Part shown: positions 8,566 through 14,227 of the stretch, one piece after another | Position numbering within the stretch: position 1 is the first letter of the stretch | Layout: the number at the start of each line of letters is the position of its first letter | Assembly (NCBI GenBank): GCA_017475845.1 | Contig: JAFVEU010000110.1 | Coordinates: forward strand, 1 to 14,652 | Source: Lachnospiraceae bacterium | Lineage (GTDB): Bacteria; Bacillota; Clostridia; Lachnospirales; Lachnospiraceae | Length of the DNA stretch: 14,652 nucleotides | Reading direction: 5' to 3' | Program-made: the position numbers and the translations under genes | The notes under the pieces: generated by a model | Seen by the model: the letters and a program-made list of their open reading frames with translations, nothing else | What the model was told of the DNA's origin: nothing | Databases searched by the model: none

Positions 8566-8584
8566 CAGAGCCCTCCGGACCCTG
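8566..8584 (-). other. Weak intercistronic hairpin between the large TRAP permease and uxaB
   Basis: On the minus strand CAGGGTCC, a GGA loop and GGGCTCTG can form eight pairs, two of them G-T wobbles. It lies in the 60-bp gap between transporter and enzyme genes and has no T-run, so it could mark an mRNA boundary between the two blocks. The small loop and wobbles keep confidence low. Confidence 0.3.
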
Positions 8585-8598
8585 AAGGATTATTCTGT

Positions 8599-9891
8599 TT
8601 ACTTTATCAGGTTAGGCAGGAACATACTTATTCCCGGTATAAACGTTATCAGAAGCAATGCCACTATCATGCAGAGATAGAAGGGAAGCGTTGCTTTTAC
8701 CACCTTCTCCATGGGAAGCTTCGCAACCGCGGATCCGATAAAGAGCACAGCTCCCACCGGAGGGGTAAGAAGCCCGATGCCGCAGTTGAGGACCATGATG
8801 ATACCGAACTGTACAGGTGTCATTCCGATGGATGTGGCTATGGGCAGAAGTATCGGTGTGGCAATAAGGATAATTGGTGCCATATCCATTATGCAGCCCA
8901 GCATAAGAAGTATAAGATCCAGAAGCAGGGCGATCACATAAGGATTATTGCTGACTCCGATTATGGCCCTGGCCGCCATGTCCGGAACATGGAGCCTTGT
9001 CAGGCAGTTTCCGAAAACGGCAGAGGTGGAAATGAGGATCAGCACTATGGAAAGTGTGTTCACACAGTCGTCCATTATCTTCCAGACGCCCTTCCAGTCA
9101 ACGCCCTTGTAGATGAATACGGATACTATGAGGCTGTATATGACTGCTATGGCCGCGGATTCCGTTGCCGTGAACACACCGCCTACAACACCTACAACCA
9201 CTATTATCACTGCTGCCAGCGCCCATACGGAAATACTGAGCTGCTTAAGGAGCACCTTGAAGGAGAACTTATCACCCTTGGGATAGTGCCTCTTTTTGGA
9301 AATGATGTAGGATCCTATCATCAGTGTGATGGCAAGGAGCGCTCCCGGTATGTATCCCGCAAGGAACAGAGCTCCCACGGAGACACCGCCTGCCGACATG
9401 GCGTATATGACCATATTGTGTGAGGGCGGAACCAGCAGTCCCTCACAGGATGAGGTGATGGTAACCGCCGTGGCAAAGTCCTTATCATAACCCTGCTCCG
9501 CCATCATGGGAATGAGGATGGATCCCAAGGATGCCGTGTCAGCTGAAGCTGAGCCGGATATGCCGCCGAAGAAATAGGATGCCACGATATTCACCATGGC
9601 CATACCCCCTGTCATCCAGCCCACGCAGGCATTGGCCAGGGCGATGAGCTTTTCGGAGATCCCTCCGGATCCCATGAGAACGCCCATGGTAATAAAGAAG
9701 GGCACCGCCATGAGTGAGAAGGAGCTGATACCTTTCACCATATACTGGCAGAGGGTGGAAAGGGGAAGTCCCTGAACCCAGAGACAGAGTACGGATGAGA
9801 TCGCTACCGCATAGGCAATAGGAAATCTCAGGATTATCATCACAAAGAAGCTTATTAGCAGAACCGCTACCGCTGTACTTGCTGAACCCAT
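8599..9891 (-). CDS. TRAP transporter large permease subunit (DctM family)
   Basis: This 430-residue integral membrane protein has about a dozen hydrophobic segments, the usual size and topology of DctM-type TRAP subunits, which form the ion-coupled translocation unit. Diagnostic text includes PFFITMGVLMGSGGISEKLI, the conserved loop GGISGSASADTASLGSILIP, SCEGLLVPPSHNMVIYAM, and near the C-terminus NCGIGLLTPPVGAVLFIGS. Its start codon shares one base with the stop of the small subunit (TAATG at 9893-9889), so the two are translationally coupled. The neighbouring genes make hexuronates or related acid sugars the likely substrate. The sequence itself does not show the specificity, which rests with the binding lipoprotein. 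Confidence 0.95.
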   Translation of the reverse strand: MGSASTAVAVLLISFFVMIILRFPIAYAVAISSVLCLWVQGLPLSTLCQYMVKGISSFSLMAVPFFITMGVLMGSGGISEKLIALANACVGWMTGGMAMVNIVASYFFGGISGSASADTASLGSILIPMMAEQGYDKDFATAVTITSSCEGLLVPPSHNMVIYAMSAGGVSVGALFLAGYIPGALLAITLMIGSYIISKKRHYPKGDKFSFKVLLKQLSISVWALAAVIIVVVGVVGGVFTATESAAIAVIYSLIVSVFIYKGVDWKGVWKIMDDCVNTLSIVLILISTSAVFGNCLTRLHVPDMAARAIIGVSNNPYVIALLLDLILLMLGCIMDMAPIILIATPILLPIATSIGMTPVQFGIIMVLNCGIGLLTPPVGAVLFIGSAVAKLPMEKVVKATLPFYLCMIVALLLITFIPGISMFLPNLIK

Positions 9892-10433
9892 TATTTCTCC
9901 CCTCCTTCCTCTGTTTTCTCTTCAGGTACAAAAAATGATCTGATATGCATATACAGGGCCTCTATCTCGAAGACGATCATGGCCGCTCCTGCCAGACATA
10001 CAGGGAAATACATCCAGAATCTGGACAGCCAGGGCATACTCTCATAAGCTCCCCTGCTGCCTATCTGCTGCGCATACTTCCATCCCTCCGTCACCATTAT
10101 TGCCGCGAGGAAGAAGATCGCAGCATCTGCAAGGATATCCAGTACCTTCAGAACTATCTTCGGAAGATAACGGTCAAAGGCCGTCATTCTTATGTGCGCT
10201 CCCCTCCTTATGGCGAGAGCTGCCGAAAGCACGGCCATATAGGACATAAGGGTCAGCACCACCTGCTCTGTCCAGGACGGATCCGGGATAAAGGGGATAT
10301 AACGCCCCGCCACCTGGAAAGCGACCACCAATATATCCGCTGCCAGCATGACCTTGCACAGAAACAACATCACCTTATATACCGCATCATAGACCGGCTT
10401 TATCTTATCCAGTTTTTCAAATGCTACAGGCAT
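9891..10433 (-). CDS. TRAP transporter small permease subunit (DctQ family)
   Basis: This 180-residue protein has four hydrophobic helices (MLFLCKVMLAADILVVAFQV, VVLTLMSYMAVLSAALAI, LDILADAAIFFLAAIMV, WMYFPVCLAGAAMIVFEI). The DctQ-typical WTEQVV and RRGAHIRM motifs lie between helices two and three. DctQ subunits assemble with DctM in the inner membrane. I chose the ATG at 10433 (MPVAFEKLDKI) because AAGGAAAAG lies just upstream. An in-frame start 90 bp further up would run through two stem-loops and add residues unlike the family. The C-terminus is Glu/Lys-rich (VPEEKTEEGGEK) and the stop overlaps the large subunit start. Confidence 0.93.
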   Translation of the reverse strand: MPVAFEKLDKIKPVYDAVYKVMLFLCKVMLAADILVVAFQVAGRYIPFIPDPSWTEQVVLTLMSYMAVLSAALAIRRGAHIRMTAFDRYLPKIVLKVLDILADAAIFFLAAIMVTEGWKYAQQIGSRGAYESMPWLSRFWMYFPVCLAGAAMIVFEIEALYMHIRSFFVPEEKTEEGGEK

Positions 10434-10449
10434 GATCTTTTCCTTTCTT

Positions 10450-10474
10450 AAAACAGGGTTATTTCTCCCGTTTT
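10450..10474 (-). other. Hairpin just upstream of the small permease ribosome binding site
   Basis: AAAAC-A-GGG (10450-10458) pairs with CCC-GTTTT (10467-10474) with one bulged base and an 8-base loop. On the minus strand it ends GTTTTAAG immediately before the ribosome binding site of the small permease. On the plus strand it is followed by TTTTTT in total, so it looks more like a terminator there, but nothing is known to be transcribed in that direction. It may limit translation or transcription of the permeases relative to the binding protein. Confidence 0.4.
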
Positions 10475-10485
10475 TTGATATAGAA

Positions 10486-10521
10486 GGGGCACAGAGCATA
10501 CAAGGTAAAACTCTGTGCCCC
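10486..10521 (-). other. Perfect 11-bp hairpin downstream of the binding-protein gene
   Basis: GGGGCACAGAG (10486-10496) and CTCTGTGCCCC (10511-10521) form an uninterrupted 11-bp stem with a 14-base loop, 41 bp after the binding-protein stop. On the transcript the stem is followed by TTCTATATC, without a T-run, so it is not a canonical terminator. A stem at the 3' end of a binding-protein gene often protects that part of the mRNA, so more binding protein than permease is made. That role is inferred here. Confidence 0.7.
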
Positions 10522-10562
10522 AATTGTAAAGCTAATGTGCGTAAGATACTATTCAGGCTTCA

Positions 10563-11708
10563 TTAGTCTGCAAGATCCAGGATCTGCTGATAAAGATCAG
10601 CCTGATCAGCAGTATTCTCTTCTATAACCTTTTTGCAGGCTTCCTGCCAGGGGGTCTTATCGGTTACTTCAACTACGTTGCAACCACCGGCCTTAAGCTC
10701 GTCAAGAACCTTATTCTCTGCCTCTTCCGAGATCTGGCGGCAGTATTCCGAAGCTACCTTTCCTGCATCGGTAATGGCCTTCTGCTGTGACTCTGTAAGG
10801 CTGTTCCATGCTTCGTCAGTGATAACCACCTGAACTGCTCCGAGAGTATGTCCATCCAAAATGAAGTTATTTGCTACTTCATTGAAAGCATTTGACTGGT
10901 AGTTGGCTGTAGGCTGCTCGGCACCGTCTACAACTCCGGTCTGAAGTGCGGAATAGAGTTCTCCGAAATCAACAACCGTGGGAGATGCGCCAAGACCTTC
11001 TACCATGCCCTGCATAACGGGGTCATTGGAAACACGGATCTTCTTGCCCTTCATGTCTTCTATGCCGGAAACGGGATCTACGGTAAAGAAATGACGGAAG
11101 CCCTCTTCTCCGTAGAACAGACCGCGGATGCCGGAGCCGTTGTCAGAGGGCTCTCTTAAGAACTCCTCGGCAAGATCTGAGTTAACGAAATTCCAGAAAT
11201 GATTCCTGTCCTTAAAGGTGTAAGGAATGGAAAGCAGTGTGGACTTATGTCCGCCGTAGGTTGTAAGCGCAAATGCGGAGATACGAGAGATCTGAATGGT
11301 TCCTGCTCCTCCCAGCATTGTGTCAAGAACGTCATTCTCTGATCCGAGAACGCCTGATGCCTGAAGGTCGATGGTTATGGAGCCGTTTGAATTCTTCTCT
11401 ACTTCTTCCTTGAACTTGCTGTCCATCTGTCCAACGATGGTGTCAAGGGGGTTAACCTCTGCCATTACCAGTGTAACTGCAGGATCACTTGATGCTGCTT
11501 CCTCGGCAGGAGCTTCCTCTTCTGCAGGAGCTGCTTCCTCAGCCTTCTCCTCTGCTGCAGGAGCTTCTTCCTTTGCGGGCTCCGGTGCGGGAGCTTCGGC
11601 TGCGGGTGCGGGTGCAGGTGCTTCAACAGGCTGGCTGTTAAGACCGCAGGCTGTCATAGACAGTACCATTGCTGCTGCAAGTATCGTGGATAATACCTTT
11701 CTCTTCAT
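10563..11708 (-). CDS. TRAP transporter substrate-binding lipoprotein (DctP family)
   Basis: This 381-residue extracytoplasmic binding protein captures the substrate for the TRAP permease. The N-terminus MKRKVLSTILAAAMVLSMTAC is a lipoprotein signal peptide with Cys21 as the lipidated residue. Residues about 29-74 are a low-complexity linker of Ala, Pro and Glu, apparently a spacer from the membrane. The DctP fold follows: SGVLGSENDVLDTMLGG, GLFYGEEGFRHFFT, then GKKIRVSNDPVMQGMVEGLG with the arginine that family members use to bind the substrate carboxylate, and GELYSALQTGVVDGAEQP. I chose the ATG at 11708 because GGGAGGA lies about 9 nt upstream. An in-frame TTG at 11726 would put that site inside the coding region. 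It is the first gene of the operon after the operator region. Hexuronate as substrate is inferred from the neighbours. Confidence 0.95.
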   Translation of the reverse strand: MKRKVLSTILAAAMVLSMTACGLNSQPVEAPAPAPAAEAPAPEPAKEEAPAAEEKAEEAAPAEEEAPAEEAASSDPAVTLVMAEVNPLDTIVGQMDSKFKEEVEKNSNGSITIDLQASGVLGSENDVLDTMLGGAGTIQISRISAFALTTYGGHKSTLLSIPYTFKDRNHFWNFVNSDLAEEFLREPSDNGSGIRGLFYGEEGFRHFFTVDPVSGIEDMKGKKIRVSNDPVMQGMVEGLGASPTVVDFGELYSALQTGVVDGAEQPTANYQSNAFNEVANNFILDGHTLGAVQVVITDEAWNSLTESQQKAITDAGKVASEYCRQISEEAENKVLDELKAGGCNVVEVTDKTPWQEACKKVIEENTADQADLYQQILDLAD

Positions 11709-11752
11709 GTTTTGTAATCCTCCCAACTCAATATAAACTATTGTGCTTTGTT

Positions 11753-11769
11753 TTAGCGAAACGCTAACA
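11753..11769. promoter_or_regulatory. Palindrome TTAGCGAAACGCTAA with a near-match to a CcpA cre site
   Basis: TTAGCG-AAA-CGCTAA (11753-11767) is a perfect inverted repeat around three bases and shares its last four bases with the first operator. Bases 11756-11769, GCGAAACGCTAACA, fit the cre consensus TGNAARCGNWWWCA at 12 of 14 positions, missing the leading TG. A catabolite-repression site downstream of the promoter would make sense for a sugar-acid operon, but the two mismatches are in a conserved position. An alternative is a LacI-family operator. Confidence 0.35.
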
Positions 11770-11807
11770 TGTTAGATGCTAACATGTTAGCACGTCTGAC
11801 ATGTTAG
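11764..11807. promoter_or_regulatory. Three closely spaced palindromic operators upstream of the TRAP/hexuronate operon
   Basis: CTAACATGTTAG occurs at 11764-11775 and 11779-11790, and CTGACATGTTAG (one change) at 11796-11807. The middle copy extends to a 16-bp perfect palindrome, TGCTAACATGTTAGCA (11777-11792). Centres are 15 and 17 bp apart. Three palindromes in 44 bp, in the only long gap before the operon, are strong evidence for a dimeric repressor site. The regulator is not in the window, because the neighbouring LacI-like protein has no HTH. A GntR- or LacI-family hexuronate regulator elsewhere is my inference. Confidence 0.85.
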
Positions 11808-11812
11808 TTCAA
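11784..11812 (-). promoter_or_regulatory. Probable promoter of the TRAP/hexuronate operon
   Basis: On the minus strand TTGAAC (plus 11807-11812) and TAACAT (plus 11784-11789) are separated by exactly 17 bp; each matches the sigma-A consensus at four of six positions. The -10 lies inside the middle operator, the third operator fills the spacer and the first covers the expected start, so bound repressor would block polymerase directly. The boxes are weak one by one; the spacing and the operators carry the call. A TATTAT nearby (plus about 11820-11825) lacks a -35 partner. Confidence 0.45.
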
Positions 11813-11883
11813 TATTGCATAATAGCTCAATTTTTAAAATGATTTTTGTGGAAATCTTACAAATGAAGTGTGTGGTGTCTCCG

Positions 11884-13875
11884 TCAGCCCTCTTCTCTCA
11901 TCACGCTTTTTCTGCGCATGGATTTGGCTTCATAGAGCTTCTCATCCGCTTTTTTCAGGGCATCCCTTAACCCGGTTGCGGCATCTTTTGTCCTGAGCTT
12001 ATAACAGCCAACAGAAACCCCTATATAATACGGCTTGCCCGACACCGCATTTTTATCCTCGCATAAAGCCCGGACTCTCATACCGAATGAATCCATGTCC
12101 CCGTCCGAGCGGATCATCATTATGCCGGTAAACTCATCTCCGCCGGTCCGTCCCAGGGGACTTCCCTCGGGAAGGGCTTTTTTCAGTATCTCGGCTGCGG
12201 CGCAGATGGCATAATCTCCCTCGGGATGCCCGAAGCCGTCGTTGATCTGCTTTAAGTGGTCAAGATCCGCCATGACTATGGCAAATTCTCTGCTGTTATT
12301 TTTGTCATGCTCATGCATGAAGTCTATTATACTGCTAAGAACCCCGGCCCGGTTCAGTATTCCCGTAAGCTCGTCATGACTGGCTGAATAATCGAGTATC
12401 TGGTTCTTCTCTTCGAGAGCTCTGCTCATTTCCTGCTGTTCAAGGGCTAAGTAGAGAAAATACAGAGCGCTTCCTATCTCCAGGGAAAGGGTTTCATAAA
12501 ACATCACATCATTCAGGCTGATCTCAACACTCAGAACCCCATATTGGGTCTTGCCGTGGAATAACAGGAATTCCATACGGCTGACCAGTCCGCTGTCATA
12601 TCCCTTCCAGGCTTCAGTCCTGCCCCCATAGGAGATCTTGGGCGCATCCGTCCTGTCATACGCCGATATTTCTTCCCCTTTCTGCTGCATATACATCCTA
12701 AGATACGAAGGCGCCGTCAGAATATCCCCTTCTTCCATCACAAGGGGCTTTTCCAACAGACAGACCATAGAACTCTTTGTCCCTATATGGTTCAAGAGAT
12801 GCGCCAGCTTCTCGAAAAACTTCTTCTCAGTAACATCACGCATCTGGAGATTCCGGAGTATAAGGGTAGCGATCAGGGAATTGAGCTGAAGCTGGCTTAA
12901 GTTTGTCCTGCTCGTGATCAATAGCTCTTTTCCCCTGTTTTCCTTTATGTCGTTTTCTTTAGTATCCTCTGTATAGCAGCCACAGGATGCTCTGCGTACA
13001 AGATCTGCTTTGATCTGCTCGCTGTCCGTCACCCTTCCGCTCAGTTTTTCCCTTATCTTTTTGACACAGAGCTTTGCAAGAGATACATAGTCCTGATTTA
13101 CCGTTGTCAGAGGCGGATCCAGATAGGCAGAGATGGAAATATTATCGAATCCCGTCACAAAGAAATCTTTTCCGATATTTTTTCCCATTTCCTTTAAGAC
13201 CCTGTATACCGTCACGGCCATTTCATCATTGAAAGTGGCAATGGCGGTCAGATCCGGGTGCCTCTCAAGCAGCTCCTTTACATTCTCCTCCACGTATCCC
13301 TGGAAATTTCCGTAGGAAACCAGGCTCTCATCAAATTCTATCCCGCTTTCCTTCAGTGCGGCTTTATAGGCAATAAGGCGGATACGGCTGTCGCCGTGAC
13401 TCATCTGACCTGTGATCAGGCCTATCTTCCGTATGCCGTGATCATTGATAAGATGAAGGATACAGTCCTTCATTCCGCTGTAGTTATCGATATTTACGAG
13501 AATATTATCCTGATCCGCTTTTATGGAGCTGTCGGCCTTGATATGGATCATTGGAACCTTGGGAAGATGTGCAAAAAAACGGTGAATATCTATGGGATTC
13601 CTAAGCCCGTTTATGATGTTCCCGTAGATAATGACAAGAATATCCGGGGCGTCATAATTACTGTAAGAAAACAGGGAGTAATAGTGACAGCTGAAACCCA
13701 CATCATCAAGAGAATACTCTTCTACCAGCTCTGTAGCCACCGTCCCGAAATAGAAACGGATATCGGCTTCATCGTCCTTTAATTCATCCACTATAGTGGT
13801 AAGGAGCCCGCTCAGATTATCCTCACTGTACTGCCCCGACAAAATCCCGATAACCGGTCTTTTCTTCTCAGTCAT
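11884..13875 (-). CDS. Sugar-binding (LacI/PBP1-type) sensor with GGDEF diguanylate cyclase domain
   Basis: This 663-residue soluble protein has no signal peptide and no membrane segment. Residues about 8-285 are a periplasmic-binding-protein type 1 domain of the LacI regulator kind (DHGIRKIGLITGQMSHGDSRIRLIAYKAAL, TAIATFNDEMAVTVYRVL, FVTGFDNISISAYLDPPLTTV), but the usual N-terminal HTH is absent: the text starts MTEKKRPVIGILSG. Residues about 305-480 contain a GAF-like segment (FHGKTQYGVLSVEISLND) and a coiled-coil linker. Residues about 498-655 are a GGDEF domain with DELTGILNR, the metal region MADLDHLKQINDGFGHPEGD and an intact GGDEF at 578-582. The RxxD inhibitory site is missing (PEGS at that position), so product inhibition may be lost. 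It should make cyclic di-GMP from GTP in response to a cytosolic sugar. It lies 175 bp upstream of the TRAP genes on the same strand. The hexuronate ligand is inferred. Confidence 0.9.
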   Translation of the reverse strand: MTEKKRPVIGILSGQYSEDNLSGLLTTIVDELKDDEADIRFYFGTVATELVEEYSLDDVGFSCHYYSLFSYSNYDAPDILVIIYGNIINGLRNPIDIHRFFAHLPKVPMIHIKADSSIKADQDNILVNIDNYSGMKDCILHLINDHGIRKIGLITGQMSHGDSRIRLIAYKAALKESGIEFDESLVSYGNFQGYVEENVKELLERHPDLTAIATFNDEMAVTVYRVLKEMGKNIGKDFFVTGFDNISISAYLDPPLTTVNQDYVSLAKLCVKKIREKLSGRVTDSEQIKADLVRRASCGCYTEDTKENDIKENRGKELLITSRTNLSQLQLNSLIATLILRNLQMRDVTEKKFFEKLAHLLNHIGTKSSMVCLLEKPLVMEEGDILTAPSYLRMYMQQKGEEISAYDRTDAPKISYGGRTEAWKGYDSGLVSRMEFLLFHGKTQYGVLSVEISLNDVMFYETLSLEIGSALYFLYLALEQQEMSRALEEKNQILDYSASHDELTGILNRAGVLSSIIDFMHEHDKNNSREFAIVMADLDHLKQINDGFGHPEGDYAICAAAEILKKALPEGSPLGRTGGDEFTGIMMIRSDGDMDSFGMRVRALCEDKNAVSGKPYYIGVSVGCYKLRTKDAATGLRDALKKADEKLYEAKSMRRKSVMREEG

Positions 13876-13910
13876 AGCCTATACCCTGATGCCTTCCCCG
13901 TTAATTTCCG

Positions 13911-13949
13911 AAAACAGCACATCTATTGCGAAATAGCCTTAGCTGTTTT
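13911..13949 (-). other. Nested hairpin upstream of the GGDEF-protein gene
   Basis: AAAACAGC (13911-13918) and GCTGTTTT (13942-13949) form a perfect 8-bp outer stem. Inside it CTATT (13923-13927) and AATAG (13932-13936) form a second stem with a GCGA loop on the plus strand. The A-run/GC/T-run form resembles a bidirectional intrinsic terminator, yet it ends 35 bp before the start codon of the downstream minus-strand gene. It may terminate transcripts from the right, or act as a leader attenuator. Confidence 0.55.
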
Positions 13950-13958
13950 AGAACTACT

Positions 13959-14006
13959 GTACCGGGCCAGAAGCGGATCCTTAAATATCAGATCCCGGCC
14001 CGTTAC
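13959..14006 (-). other. Second leader hairpin upstream of the GGDEF-protein gene
   Basis: CGGGCC (13963-13968) pairs with GGCCCG (13997-14002), flanked by GTAC and TTAC, and inside it GGATC (13975-13979) pairs with GATCC (13991-13995). The result is a long interrupted stem with an 11-base loop. There is no T-run on either side. It stands 9 bp from the nested hairpin described separately, so the pair could be a structured 5' leader. I do not recognise a known riboswitch class. Confidence 0.45.
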
Positions 14007-14227
14007 ACGAAATCATTTTACCTTTAAATCATGACAAAAAAAATACTATTTTTGATATTTGTCTTCTTCTTTTTTGAATTTCTTTTTTGTATTTCTCCGG
14101 CCGGAGTTTACTGCCGAATTTATAGTGTGGAATCTCTACGCTCTGAGTTTACTGCCGGATTTATCGGGCTGATTCCCCTCCACCCTGCTGCCCTGATCCC
14201 TGATCCCGCTTAAGATCAGCGCCGGGT
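14007..14227. other. Intergenic stretch without a gene: A/T tracts, small palindromes and degenerate repeats
   Basis: No convincing gene is present. Bases 14033-14093 are pyrimidine-rich on the plus strand (A-tracts on the minus strand). The 10-mer TTCTTTTTTG occurs twice with a 13-bp period (14067-14076 and 14080-14089). CTCCGGCCGGAG (14095-14106) is a perfect 12-bp palindrome. CTGATC (14200-14205) and GATCAG (14214-14219) form a small hairpin. The minus-strand A-tracts could be an UP-like element for the GGDEF gene, and TAAAAT near 14015-14020 could be a -10, but no good -35 goes with it. Confidence 0.4.
14104..14164. repeat. Degenerate direct-repeat pair leading into the tandem array
   Basis: GAGTTTACTGCCGAATTTAT (14104-14123) and GAGTTTACTGCCGGATTTAT (14145-14164) differ at one position and lie 41 bp apart. 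The second is followed by CGGGCTGATT, which recurs inside the first unit of the tandem array (about 14283-14291), and GTTTACT recurs at the array's left edge. They look like decayed or divergent outlying copies of the array. Confidence 0.65.

Noticed and set aside
8542..9423. A 293-codon open frame on the plus strand, opposite the large TRAP permease.
   Set aside because: It is exactly antisense to a well-supported DctM gene, has a His/Tyr/Cys-rich composition typical of a reversed frame, and resembles no family.
10486..10521. An intrinsic terminator ending the binding-protein transcript.
   Set aside because: The stem is perfect but is followed by TTCTATATC rather than a T-run, and the permease genes downstream have no visible promoter of their own.
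10434..10523. A 30-codon upstream extension of the small TRAP permease.
   Set aside because: It is translated from two stem-loops, lacks a ribosome binding site, and adds residues that do not resemble the family.
11709..11726. A six-codon upstream extension of the binding lipoprotein starting at TTG 11726.
   Set aside because: It would place the ribosome binding site inside the gene and spoil the lipoprotein signal peptide that starts at 11708.
11884..13875. The sensor protein as the repressor that binds the CTAACATGTTAG operators.
   Set aside because: Its N-terminus begins directly with the sugar-binding fold; there is no HTH at either end, and the C-terminus is a GGDEF domain.
13876..14010. 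A cyclic di-GMP riboswitch in front of the GGDEF gene.
   Set aside because: The two stems do not show the conserved loop and junction sequences of the known c-di-GMP riboswitch classes as far as I can read them.
14031..14213. A 60-codon plus-strand frame starting MTKKILFLIFVFFFF, resembling a signal peptide.
   Set aside because: The hydrophobic start comes from the pyrimidine-rich tract, no ribosome binding site precedes the ATG, and the frame runs through degenerate repeats.
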